From positions 69,276-133,275 of the forward strand of contig CALGIG010000080.1 of NCBI GenBank assembly GCA_937915865.1: DNA of 64,000 bases, written 5' to 3'. The notes beneath the pieces were generated by a model. That model was not told where the DNA came from and did no database searches. It worked only from the letters and a program-made list of their open reading frames with translations. Both the position numbers and the translations under genes were made by a program. Shown here in pieces: positions 1-8,730 of this stretch. The stretch is from an uncultured Prolixibacteraceae bacterium (GTDB taxonomy: Bacteria > Bacteroidota > Bacteroidia > Bacteroidales > Prolixibacteraceae). The stretch's first letter is position 1. Every line of letters begins with the position of its first letter.

Positions 1-25
1 CTTCAAGGTTTTGAAAACCTTGAAG
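1..25. repeat. Family A-like palindrome at left edge
   Basis: This is a near-perfect inverted repeat with 12-base arms (CTTCAAGGTTTT / AAAACCTTGAAG) around one base. It resembles the family A palindromes found after P3, P8, P9 and P10, but has CTTCAAGG where those have CCTCAAGG. It may follow another gene to the left of the window. Confidence 0.7.
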
Positions 26-60
26 GTTTGGATAAATATACCGACAAATAAACATACAAA

Positions 61-83
61 CTCTGTAAAATATTTTTACAGAG
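61..83. repeat. Perfect hairpin upstream of P1
   Basis: Arms CTCTGTAAAA and TTTTACAGAG flank the loop TAT. It ends 115 bases before the P1 start. It could be the terminator of an upstream gene, or an element in the leader of the permease array. No clear Bacteroidota promoter (TTTG then TAnnTTTG) was recognised in bases 84-198. Confidence 0.55.
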
Positions 84-198
84 CCTGATTTACAAGCATT
101 ACATACTAACTTGATTATAAGTAAATTACGATTATGGTACGGTTCTGAATATTTCAAGACCAGGAAGCCAAACAAATCAAAACAACAGACTCAAAGCC

Positions 199-2574
199 AT
201 GATCAAACACTTTTTCATAAATATTCTTCGGAACATTCGCCAAAACAAGGTTTTTACACTTATAAACTATGCCAATCTTGTTATTGGATTTGCCGTCTTC
301 ATTTTATTTAGTGCATTAATCAGCCACGAACTAAACTACGACAAATTCAATGTGAATTACGACGACATTTACAGGGTACAAACCCGCCAGGAAGACTCGC
401 ATCCTACCAATTTTTGCACTTACAGTCCAGCCGCCTATCGTTACCACTTAATGGCCGATTTACCCGAAATTGAAAAAGTTCTACTTATGCGCGAAGTTTC
501 AGGCGGAGCCAATTCCGGACAATTCTTTACTCTTCCCGATGGAAGCCAATTGTATGAAAAAGATGGTTACTGGAGTGAGAATTCTATCTTTGAAATATTC
601 ACAATAGTTATTAAGGAAGGGAACAAAGCTACAGCCCTGACCGAACCAAACACCATTGTCCTTTCAGAAACTTTGTCGGAAAAGCTATTTCCTGAAGGGA
701 ATGCAGTGGGAAAGCAAGTTACAATTGGGAAAAGAGTTCCACTAACGGTTACAGCCGTTTATGCCGATTTTCCTAAAGACTCAAACCTCAGACCAACTTA
801 CCTGGTGTCGATGCCTACCTATGATGTTCTGAGTGGCGGTTCTGAATATCGTGACAACTGGACTAGCATTACTTTTGACAACTATGTATTGTTAAAAAAA
901 GGAGCCGATCCGAAACTGGTTGATGCAAAAATTAAAGATGCATTTAAAAATGTAAAAGACTACGAAAAAAGTACTCCATACCTACATCCATTGTCAAAAC
1001 TGCACATTTCGCCCAACAGTCAGCCTGATATGATCGTAGGACTTGGCATTCTTTCGTTTGCAGCGCTTTTGATTTTAATTCTTTCGAGCGTAAACTACAT
1101 AAATCTTTCGCTAGCCAACTCAACTCAACGATCGAAAGAAATAGGGATAAAAAAAGTAATTGGCTCATCTAAAAAACTTATTGCCTCTCAATTTATTGCC
1201 GAAACAATTTTTCACACACTGATTGCTACTATTATAGCACTTTGTGTTGCTTACCTGTCGTTTCCAATGCTAAACCATATTCTGAATAAAAACATCGATT
1301 TCATACTTTGGGGTAATTGGCAATTACTGGGTTTTGTCGGGTTTGTTAGTTTACTGGTGGGCGTACTTTCTGGATTGTATCCTTCCCTGGTTATTTCATC
1401 ATACAATCCAGTTAAAGTGTTAAAAGGTAAAATATTCAGCAACAATAACAACTCAATCAGCATTAAAAAGATTTTGGTTGCCACGCAATTCTCCATATCA
1501 CTGTTCATGCTAATTGTCAGTCTCATCCTTTTCAACCATGTCAACTTTATTTTGAATAAAGATTTGGGATTCGACAGTAAAAACATTCTTTATACCGAGA
1601 TAAACATAAGCGACAAAACACCATTCGAAACCGTAAAAACACGAATGTTGCAACATCCTGAAATTGCAGACATATCGTTTTCGAGCACCATCCCTTTCGT
1701 TGGAAATATTGGAGGATATGTTACATGGGAAGGAGCCGCTCAAAACGAAAAGGAAATGATCAGTCGCAATTATGTGAACTATGATTTTATTCCAACTTAT
1801 AATTTAAAAATGGCTTATGGCCGCAATTTTTCAAAAGAATATCCTGCCGATAACCAGGCCTGTATAATCAACGAAACAGCGTTGAAAGTTTTTGGATGGA
1901 CCGATCCTATCGGGAAAAGAATTACGATGTACGGAAAGTCGTATCCGGTAATTGGAGTGGTCAAAGATTTTCACCCATTTTCGGTCCACAACCCCATTCC
2001 AACATACATCATGTTTTTGAAAGACAATGTAATTTCGGGGTCGACCCTGCTAACTTTACGATTTACCGGCGACGAGCAAAAAGCCAGGTATTTAGCAACC
2101 AGCGAATTGGAGAACATATTTCCAAACGATCCATTTGAATTCAAAGATTTTGGCGTGGCTTTTTACCTCGATTTTGCCATTTCATTTTGGCAGTCGATGA
2201 AGCGAATGTTTATGTTTTTCGCTGTAGTAACCCTTGTTATTTCTACTATCGGGCTATTCGGGTTAATCTTGTTCACAATTAAACGTCGTACAAAGGAAAT
2301 TGGAGTGAGAAAGGTGCTGGGAAGTTCAGTCCGGTCGATTTACTGGCAACTTTCAAGCGAAGTTATTGCAATGCTGGGATTTGCAATTTTGGTTGGTTGT
2401 CCATCAGCAATATACATATACAATACCATGCCCGGGGCTTATAAAGAGCCACTTTCAATCATGGTATTTATTGTTTCGGTAGTTCTTGTAGCTATAATCG
2501 CCGTGCTTACAATCAGTTATCATGTAGTAAAAATAGCTATAAGCAACCCGGTGGAAGCGCTGAGGTACGAGTAG
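199..2574 (+). CDS. P1: double-FtsX (MacB-type) ABC transporter permease
   Basis: This 791-residue inner-membrane permease is two fused MacB-like halves. Predicted TM1 lies at about 20-42, periplasmic domain 1 at 45-275, TM2-4 at 280-402, TM5 at 424-451, periplasmic domain 2 at 455-665 and TM6-8 at 668-775. The FtsX coupling motif occurs twice: KEIGIKKVIGSS at 313 and KEIGVRKVLGSS near 699. Each half also ends alike (NPVKVLKGK at 403, NPVEALRYE at the C-terminus), which shows the internal duplication. Periplasmic domain 2 has the MacB_PCD signature INETALKVFG followed by VIGVVKDF. Family proteins use ATP hydrolysed by a LolD/MacB-like partner for mechanotransmission or export, and the ATPase gene is 134 bases downstream. 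The last TM hairpin (NTMPGAYKEP) matches P16 rather than the common KWLENFAYKT type. The substrate is unknown. Confidence 0.94.
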   Translation: MIKHFFINILRNIRQNKVFTLINYANLVIGFAVFILFSALISHELNYDKFNVNYDDIYRVQTRQEDSHPTNFCTYSPAAYRYHLMADLPEIEKVLLMREVSGGANSGQFFTLPDGSQLYEKDGYWSENSIFEIFTIVIKEGNKATALTEPNTIVLSETLSEKLFPEGNAVGKQVTIGKRVPLTVTAVYADFPKDSNLRPTYLVSMPTYDVLSGGSEYRDNWTSITFDNYVLLKKGADPKLVDAKIKDAFKNVKDYEKSTPYLHPLSKLHISPNSQPDMIVGLGILSFAALLILILSSVNYINLSLANSTQRSKEIGIKKVIGSSKKLIASQFIAETIFHTLIATIIALCVAYLSFPMLNHILNKNIDFILWGNWQLLGFVGFVSLLVGVLSGLYPSLVISSYNPVKVLKGKIFSNNNNSISIKKILVATQFSISLFMLIVSLILFNHVNFILNKDLGFDSKNILYTEINISDKTPFETVKTRMLQHPEIADISFSSTIPFVGNIGGYVTWEGAAQNEKEMISRNYVNYDFIPTYNLKMAYGRNFSKEYPADNQACIINETALKVFGWTDPIGKRITMYGKSYPVIGVVKDFHPFSVHNPIPTYIMFLKDNVISGSTLLTLRFTGDEQKARYLATSELENIFPNDPFEFKDFGVAFYLDFAISFWQSMKRMFMFFAVVTLVISTIGLFGLILFTIKRRTKEIGVRKVLGSSVRSIYWQLSSEVIAMLGFAILVGCPSAIYIYNTMPGAYKEPLSIMVFIVSVVLVAIIAVLTISYHVVKIAISNPVEALRYE

Positions 2575-2580
2575 AGAAGG

Positions 2581-2695
2581 AAGCCCCTTCTAACCTCCCC
2601 GAAGGGGAGGAACAAAAAGGCAGAAGATAAAATGAGTGAAAGAAAAAGTATGCACTGTCCCAAAAGTCTCCCTTTGGGGAGATTTAGAGGGGCTT
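2581..2695. repeat. Family B nested inverted-repeat element, copy 1
   Basis: The outer arms AAGCCCCT and AGGGGCTT bracket two small hairpins, CTCCCC-GAA-GGGGAG and CTCCC-TTT-GGGGAG. The element begins 7 bases after the P1 stop and ends 13 bases before the ATPase start. Copies 2 (3623-3737) and 3 (30602-30730) share the same layout and the same interior text. It looks like a short non-coding mobile or MITE-like repeat, and its RNA could fold between P1 and the ATPase gene. Confidence 0.75.
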
Positions 2696-2708
2696 AAACT
2701 ATTTTATA

Positions 2709-3383
2709 ATGATACATTTAACCAACATTGACAAGTATTACGATTCGAAATTTCAACGCACTTTCGTGCTGAAAGCCGTTAACCTCGAAGTAAAAGAAGG
2801 CGAGTTCGTCAGCATCATGGGACCGAGCGGTTCGGGAAAATCAACTTTGCTTAACATCATCGGGTTGCTCGACCAACCTTCGGCAGGCGAATACACGCTT
2901 TACGACAAAACAGTTCTCGACTTAAAGGAAAAAGTTAAGGTCGACTACCACCGTAACTTTATGGGTTTCATCTTCCAGGCTTACCATCTGATTGAGGAAA
3001 TGACTGTTTACGAGAATATTGAAACTCCACTGATTTACAAAGGTGTTAAAGGTCGCGAACGTGAAGCGATGGTTGCCGACTTGCTCGACCGGTTTAACAT
3101 GGTAGCTAAAAAGGATCTGTTCCCGCAGCAACTTTCGGGCGGACAACAACAGTTGGTAGGTATTGCCCGCGCCATCGTAGGAAAACCCAAGCTCTTGCTG
3201 GCCGACGAACCAACCGGGAACCTGCATTCGAGCCAGGGAGAAATGATCATGGAAACACTGAAAGCATTGCACGAGGAAGGGATGACCATTATTCAGGTGA
3301 CACATAACGAGAAGTTTGCCGGGTACGGAACCCGAATTATCCGGTTGGAAGACGGAATTATCCGCAAAGATGAAAAGTATTGA
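2709..3383 (+). CDS. ABC transporter ATP-binding protein, LolD/MacB type
   Basis: This 224-residue cytoplasmic ATPase is of normal length for the family. Visible motifs are Walker A GPSGSGKST (38-46), Q-loop Q90, signature LSGGQ (142-146), Walker B LLLADE (162-167) and switch H199. It is probably the energy source for the neighbouring double-FtsX permeases and would act as a homodimer beneath each pseudo-dimeric permease. It is the only ATPase gene in the window against 23 full-length permeases. Two positions are unusual. The D-loop reads NLHSS where NLDS is typical, and the residue after LSGGQQQ is Leu rather than the common Arg. The stop is followed within 35 bases by a decayed permease 3' end, which suggests that a permease gene was once adjacent here. 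Confidence 0.95.
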   Translation: MIHLTNIDKYYDSKFQRTFVLKAVNLEVKEGEFVSIMGPSGSGKSTLLNIIGLLDQPSAGEYTLYDKTVLDLKEKVKVDYHRNFMGFIFQAYHLIEEMTVYENIETPLIYKGVKGREREAMVADLLDRFNMVAKKDLFPQQLSGGQQQLVGIARAIVGKPKLLLADEPTGNLHSSQGEMIMETLKALHEEGMTIIQVTHNEKFAGYGTRIIRLEDGIIRKDEKY

Positions 3384-3417
3384 ACCAGGATTTACCAGAT
3401 GATGAGATCATCAGTAA

Positions 3418-3621
3418 AAATGGGTAGTTCCCGCCATCGTACTCGCTACGCCTAATTAGTGATGTAAATGGCCCGAAAGCTTTGCCTGTAAAACTAGTTT
3501 AATACAGTGGATATTTGGTTCAGCCGGGTTACTGGCACTGGGAATTACCTTGTTAACCGTGTCATTTCAATCATGGAAAGCGGCCACTAAAAATCCGGTA
3601 GAGAGGTTAAGATATGAATAA
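3418..3621 (+). pseudogene. Decayed C-terminal remnant of a double-FtsX permease
   Basis: One reading frame through this stretch gives KWVVPAIVLATP, then two stops (TAG and TGA at 3457-3462), then KWPESFACKTS and on to VSFQSWKAATKNPVERLRYE with a TAA stop at 3619. It aligns with the last 68-70 residues of intact members (KWVAIAFVIATP...KWLESFAYKTS...NPVEALRYE), with about nine bases missing near the internal stops. Nothing resembling the first 700 residues precedes it, so the body of the gene has been lost. The rest of the 3384-3872 gap holds only the degenerate family B element and about 135 bases with no recognised feature. Confidence 0.85.
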
Positions 3622-3622
3622 G

Positions 3623-3737
3623 AAGCCGCTTATAATTTCGCAAAGAGGAAAACCATAAGCAGACGATAAAATGAATAAAATAAGAAACAGGTAATGTACT
3701 ACAAAAGTCTCTCCTTGAGTGAGATTTGGAGAAGCTT
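3623..3737. repeat. Family B element, degenerate copy 2
   Basis: It starts directly after the stop of the permease remnant. The ends (AAGCCGCTT and GAGAAGCTT) and the interior (CATAAGCAGACGATAAAATG, then AAGTCTCTCC) match copy 1 with many substitutions. The hairpin stems are partly broken (CTCC-TTGAGT-GGAG-like), consistent with decay alongside the remnant gene. Confidence 0.6.
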
Positions 3738-3872
3738 TTGGAGCGGAGACACAAAACCGAGAGGAGGCGATAAGTAAGGTTTTTGTTAGAAATGAAAACC
3801 TCGACAAAGCCCGATATATCCAAGTTCAGAAATTTAAGAAACATATAGAAAATACTAGTTACAAAGTTGAAC

Positions 3873-6197
3873 ATGAGAACAATTGCATTAGCATTCAGAA
3901 AGCTAAAAAAAAGTAAAACAGCAACGCTGCTGGGTATAGCCGGGCTGGTTACCGGTTTGGTTTGTGTGCTATATATCTTTTTCTGGATAAACGACGAAAC
4001 CAGTTACGATCAGTTCCACAAAAATATTGACCGTATTTTTGTGGTTCATGCTTATCTTGAAGGGGGTACAAAAGAAGTGAAATTCGACGGATGCCCCCCA
4101 GCCGTGGGACCTGCTTTAAAAGCCGAATATCCCGAAGTTGAAAATTCATGTCGTTATCTTCCTGTTTACTTTAGAAGTCTGTTAACCGCTGATGGCAGGA
4201 AAGAAATGAAGGGAGTTGCATTCTCCGAGAATTCGTTGTTCGATATTTTTACCCTTCCATTTATCTACGGAACCAAAGGAACGCCCAATGTTGTAAACCA
4301 GATTGTACTTACCCGTACTACCGCAATGAATTATTTCGGCAATTCGAACCCGGTAGGGAAAGTTGTACGCTATAACAACCAGAAAGACATGACTGTAGTT
4401 GGAGTGATTGAAGATATCCCGCAAAATTCGTCGATACAGTTTGATGCAGTAATACCACTCGAAAACCTGAAAATGTTTTATGGCCGCGACGATTTTTTAA
4501 CAACGTGGTATAACAACGGATTCGTAACATTTGGTTTATTGACCTCTCCAGCCAGATTCAACAAAATTGCATCAACGATCACCCGACGGATACAAAAAGA
4601 AATACCCGAATCGACCAATTATTTAAGGGCTTATCTTTTCAAAAACGGGTATCTTTACGAGAAACAAAATATCCGTAATGTTCGGATATTCAGTCTCATT
4701 GCTATCCTGGTATTATTTGCGGCCACGCTCAATTTCATAAACCTTATCACAGCCAAATCGACTAAACAAGCTAAAGAAACCGGTTTGCGAAAATCAATAG
4801 GAGCAACTCGCGGGAATATAGTTAAACTGATTTATTCTGACGTTGCTTTTTTATGTATCCTCGCATTTTCACTGGCATTAATTGTTGCTGTTTTAGGACT
4901 TCCATTATTTAACCAGGTTATTGGTAAGAAAATTGAACTTTCAAGCCTTTTGGCCATAAAACCATTGGCTATATTGATTTCCGCTTATTTGGCTACAACC
5001 TTTTTGGCTGGAAGTTATCCTGCATTTTTTCTGTCATCATTCAAGATTACCGAAACACTTAATTCCAGTTTTTACTCTGTAAAAAACCGGGGATTATTCC
5101 GTAACTCATTGCTGATAACCATCTTCATGGTTTCAATCATTTTACTTACATCCACGCTAATTATTTCGAAACAAACCTTGTACCTCCAAAACATGGATGT
5201 TGGATTTGACAAAAAACAGCTCCTTTATGTGAATTTAGATGGAAAGCTAAAAGATAAAGCTAAAGCGCTCAAAGAAGAAGCCGAACGTACTTCAGGGGTT
5301 TACTCTTCAACAATAACAAGTTTTCTTCCTGTTATGATTGGCAATAACGGAGAAGGATGGAATTGGGAGGGAAAAGACCCTGGATTTAAACCGCTGGTCA
5401 CCAATTGGGAAACCGACGAAGATATGATAAAAACACTCGGCGCCAAACTTCTCGAAGGCAACTATTTCAGCAACGACCAGAAAGGGATCGTAATTAATAA
5501 AGCATTTGCCGATGCTATTGGCTGGAATAGTTTTACCGGGAAAATTATAAAAGGCTACGGTACCGATTACAAAGTGGTTGGTGTTATTGATAATATCGAA
5601 TACAACTCATTATCGGAAACCTGTAGGCCCATGGCGATCCAATCCGTTCAAAACTGGTCGTCGAATTACCTGATTTTAAAGATTGATGTCAGCCAGATGG
5701 ACAAAACCATAAAATCGATAACTAAAATTTGTGCAACTGTTGAGCCCGATTATCCGGTGAATTATGGCTTTGTCGACGATCAATATGCCAAACTGTATGA
5801 AACTGAAACGAAGCTCAGGAAACTGGTTGGTATTTTCACTGGTTTCTCGATAGTTGTTTTATGCCTCGGCCTGCTTGGTGTTGTCATGTTTTTGGCCGAA
5901 CAAAAAACCAAGGAAATAGGAGTTCGTAAATGTTTGGGAGAAGGCGAAAAATCGATCATCATGCGATTGGTAAAACCTTTCGTTATTGCCGGATTAACAG
6001 CAAGCGTTATTGCAATTCCTGCTACCTGGTACATCATGAACCTGTGGTTACAAAGCTATGCAAACCGTATCCAAATAAGTATCTGGACATTTGTTCTGGG
6101 TTTGTTCACCGCCATAGGCATAACTGTAATAACTGTTAGCTGGCAAAGCTGGAAAGCAGCCACGCAAAATCCGGTGGAAGCACTGAGGTATGAGTAA
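3873..6197 (+). CDS. P2: double-FtsX ABC transporter permease
   Basis: P2 has 774 residues from ATG 3873. A TTG six bases upstream is in frame but less likely. TM1 is at about 18-40. The first coupling motif, KETGLRKSIGAT, is near 301 and the second, KEIGVRKCLGEG, is near 680. Periplasmic domain 2 carries NKAFADAIGW then VVGVIDNIEY, a looser form of the MacB_PCD signature. The last hairpin (LWLQSYANRIQISIWTF) is not the KWLENFAYKT version, yet the final stretch VSWQSWKAATQNPVEALRYE is, so the shared 3' cassette begins late in this gene. It is the first permease after the ATPase and the remnant, and P3 follows after 68 bases. Confidence 0.93.
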   Translation: MRTIALAFRKLKKSKTATLLGIAGLVTGLVCVLYIFFWINDETSYDQFHKNIDRIFVVHAYLEGGTKEVKFDGCPPAVGPALKAEYPEVENSCRYLPVYFRSLLTADGRKEMKGVAFSENSLFDIFTLPFIYGTKGTPNVVNQIVLTRTTAMNYFGNSNPVGKVVRYNNQKDMTVVGVIEDIPQNSSIQFDAVIPLENLKMFYGRDDFLTTWYNNGFVTFGLLTSPARFNKIASTITRRIQKEIPESTNYLRAYLFKNGYLYEKQNIRNVRIFSLIAILVLFAATLNFINLITAKSTKQAKETGLRKSIGATRGNIVKLIYSDVAFLCILAFSLALIVAVLGLPLFNQVIGKKIELSSLLAIKPLAILISAYLATTFLAGSYPAFFLSSFKITETLNSSFYSVKNRGLFRNSLLITIFMVSIILLTSTLIISKQTLYLQNMDVGFDKKQLLYVNLDGKLKDKAKALKEEAERTSGVYSSTITSFLPVMIGNNGEGWNWEGKDPGFKPLVTNWETDEDMIKTLGAKLLEGNYFSNDQKGIVINKAFADAIGWNSFTGKIIKGYGTDYKVVGVIDNIEYNSLSETCRPMAIQSVQNWSSNYLILKIDVSQMDKTIKSITKICATVEPDYPVNYGFVDDQYAKLYETETKLRKLVGIFTGFSIVVLCLGLLGVVMFLAEQKTKEIGVRKCLGEGEKSIIMRLVKPFVIAGLTASVIAIPATWYIMNLWLQSYANRIQISIWTFVLGLFTAIGITVITVSWQSWKAATQNPVEALRYE

Positions 6198-6265
6198 AAA
6201 TCCTCCTTAATTTTTACAGAAGAGAGGACTGTTGAAAAGACGAAAAAACTTATAAAATACTTAAA

Positions 6266-8659
6266 ATGATGATCAGTAATTTGCAAACAAGCCTACGACA
6301 TTTAAAGACAGACAAGATAAATACTGCAATTAACCTGACAGGGCTAACTCTTGGACTTGGTATTGTTACCATAGTGCTTGTTTTCGTTCTGAATGAACTG
6401 GGCTACAACCGCTCGTTTACCAATAAAGAGAGAATTTACCGGGTCCTCAATTTCAACAAAGCCGATAACAACGCTTGGGCAAATACGCCAATGATAATCG
6501 GAGAAACAGCAAAGGAACAATTTGCCGAAGTTGAAGCAATAGTCCATCACTACAACATTTCGGATATTGAAGTTAAAAAAGGGAACGAGTATATCGAAGA
6601 TAAAAATGTGCTGTGTGCCGAAAGTGAATTTTTAAACGTCTTCGGAATTAAACTATTGCAAGGATCAGCCTCAGGGCTCGACCAATCGAAAGATAAAATT
6701 ATGCTTAGCAAAAGTTCCGCAGAGAAATATTTTGGTCGTGAAAATCCGGTAGGCAGAATACTGGAAATGAGAAAGAAAGGAATTATTTCGCAAATGGAAG
6801 TTATAGCTGTTTACGACGATCTGCCACAAAATTCAACTCTGAAAGCCCCATTTATAGCCAGTACCGAATTTGGGATGGAGAAGTTATTGCAAAGCATGGT
6901 ATCAACCGGACAAGCCCCTACTGCACAGCAAATGAAAGAATCGTGGTACTGGGGCAATGGGCTGTTTTTCACCAACTATCTTCTGCTAAAAGAAGGAGTT
7001 TCGGCAACGCAACTCGAAAAGAAAATTCATCAGCTCGGATTGCAACATTCTGAAAAAGATGATAAACTTGATCTTTCGCTTCAGCCTATGAACGACATTT
7101 ACTTTAGGTCGGCAAAAATTGTTGATAACAACAGTAGCGAAAAAGGAAATCTCTCCATGCTTTATATCCTGATGTCGATTGGAGTTTTAATATTGATTAT
7201 GGCTTGTATCAATTACCTGAATTTATCATCAGCACAGGCTATTGCACAAACCAAAACACTGGCAGTGAAGAAAGTTTGTGGTGCATCGACAAAAGTCCTT
7301 ATTTTTCAAATGATGTACGAATCAGCACTTATTTCGTTAATAGCCTTACCATTTGCATTGTTGGTTGCCAATTTTTCCTTACCATTTATCAGTCAACTTT
7401 TAAATAAGGCCTACAGCCTTACGCTTACCAGCCAGTTTTTCACCAGTTTTGCCATATTGGTAGCTATAGCCATTGGCACCGGAGCAATATCCGGAATGCT
7501 TGTTGCACTGAAAATCACCTCATTCCGTTTGGTCGAAACCCTTAAAGGCAAATACTCTGACGCCGGGAACAAGCATCTGATCCGTAAAGGAATGATTGTT
7601 TTCCAGGTTTCGATATTCATTGTACTCATTGCCGTAATGTTTGTTGTACAAAAACAGGTACACTACGCCTTTACCCGTGATATCGGGATTGAAAAAGAAG
7701 GCTTGTTGAGAATTCCTCTGGGCGACCACAATTACAACCTGTTTAAACAGGAAATCAGGAAAAATCCTAATGTATTGCAGGTTAGCGGCTCACTTTGGAT
7801 CCCTCCACATCAGGGGAAAATGTATATGTCGATACCCAAAGTGAGCAATAAATCGGAGATGGTAAAAATAAACGGGCTGTTTGTTGATTATGGATTTGCC
7901 CGTACGATGGGAATGAAACTGGTTGCCGGATCAGATTTCGACGAATCGAAAACAAACTCGGGAGTATTGGTAAACGAATCGGCTGTTCAGGCGCTCGGGC
8001 TGAAAGAAGCCATTGGCGAACAAACAGCATTTGGACAAGTAGTTGGAGTAGTTAAAGATTTTAACATGTATTCGATCCACGAAGCAGTAACACCTATGCT
8101 AATAGGGCTAAACCCGCAGATGTGCCGCGAAGTTGCTGTAAAAATTAAAACAACAAACCTTAATGAAACCATTGCTTTTCTTGAAAAAACCTGGAAAGAA
8201 ACAGGTGGAACCACTGTTTTTGATTTCGATTTCACAAACGATATACTAAACCAGATATACAAATCTGACATTCGCTTTTCTAAAATCATTGGTTTGCTTA
8301 CAGTTATTGCAATCCTTATTTCAAGCCTTGGTTTGTTTGGGCTCTCGCTCTTGATTAGCAAGCAAAAAACCAAAGAAATAGGAGTTCGGAAAGTTACAGG
8401 CGCCCGAATTGGAGAAATTATAGCCTTCCTCAACCGCGATTTTGTGATTTGGGTGACCATTGCTTTTGCTGTTTCAACTCCGGTTGCATGGATTGTATCG
8501 AATAAATGGCTCGAAAACTTTGCATACAAAACTGAATTAAGTTGGTGGATTTTCGCATTAGCGGGTTTGCTGGCTCTGGGAATTGCGCTGCTTACCGTAA
8601 GTTGGCAAAGCTGGAAAGCAGCGACAAGAAATCCGATAGAAGCACTGAGGTACGAATGA
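6266..8659 (+). CDS. P3: double-FtsX ABC transporter permease
   Basis: P3 has 797 residues with the 1+3+1+3 TM plan. The first-half coupling motif has drifted (KTLAVKKVCGAS near 329), while the second is canonical (KEIGVRKVTGAR near 703). The first half ends FRLVETLKGK. Periplasmic domain 2 shows LVNESAVQALGL and VVGVVKDFNMYSIH. The last 158 coding bases (8500-8657) are identical to the end of P5 (13332-13489), although the upstream parts of the two proteins differ widely. A perfect family A palindrome starts seven bases after the stop. Confidence 0.94.
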   Translation: MMISNLQTSLRHLKTDKINTAINLTGLTLGLGIVTIVLVFVLNELGYNRSFTNKERIYRVLNFNKADNNAWANTPMIIGETAKEQFAEVEAIVHHYNISDIEVKKGNEYIEDKNVLCAESEFLNVFGIKLLQGSASGLDQSKDKIMLSKSSAEKYFGRENPVGRILEMRKKGIISQMEVIAVYDDLPQNSTLKAPFIASTEFGMEKLLQSMVSTGQAPTAQQMKESWYWGNGLFFTNYLLLKEGVSATQLEKKIHQLGLQHSEKDDKLDLSLQPMNDIYFRSAKIVDNNSSEKGNLSMLYILMSIGVLILIMACINYLNLSSAQAIAQTKTLAVKKVCGASTKVLIFQMMYESALISLIALPFALLVANFSLPFISQLLNKAYSLTLTSQFFTSFAILVAIAIGTGAISGMLVALKITSFRLVETLKGKYSDAGNKHLIRKGMIVFQVSIFIVLIAVMFVVQKQVHYAFTRDIGIEKEGLLRIPLGDHNYNLFKQEIRKNPNVLQVSGSLWIPPHQGKMYMSIPKVSNKSEMVKINGLFVDYGFARTMGMKLVAGSDFDESKTNSGVLVNESAVQALGLKEAIGEQTAFGQVVGVVKDFNMYSIHEAVTPMLIGLNPQMCREVAVKIKTTNLNETIAFLEKTWKETGGTTVFDFDFTNDILNQIYKSDIRFSKIIGLLTVIAILISSLGLFGLSLLISKQKTKEIGVRKVTGARIGEIIAFLNRDFVIWVTIAFAVSTPVAWIVSNKWLENFAYKTELSWWIFALAGLLALGIALLTVSWQSWKAATRNPIEALRYE

Positions 8660-8665
8660 TATTTA

Positions 8666-8699
8666 AGACCCTCAAGGTTTTTAAAAACCTTGAGGGTCT
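8666..8699. repeat. Family A palindrome, perfect 34-bp copy (P3/P4 gap)
   Basis: Two 17-base arms (AGACCCTCAAGGTTTTT and its complement) meet with no loop. The copy between P8 and P9 shares its flanks: GATATTTA on the left and CAGGAGAAACGATTTATAAA on the right. It has no strong downstream T run. It may be a symmetric attenuator, an RNA-processing hairpin or a REP-like element. Confidence 0.85.
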
Positions 8700-8730
8700 C
8701 AGGAGAAACGATTTATAAATATTCAGCAAC

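Noticed and set aside
7987..8529. Antisense ORF of 180 codons inside P3
   Set aside because: It mirrors the conserved second FtsX module. The same antisense pattern recurs at the 3' ends of P4, P6, P7 and others, so it is a shadow of the coding strand.
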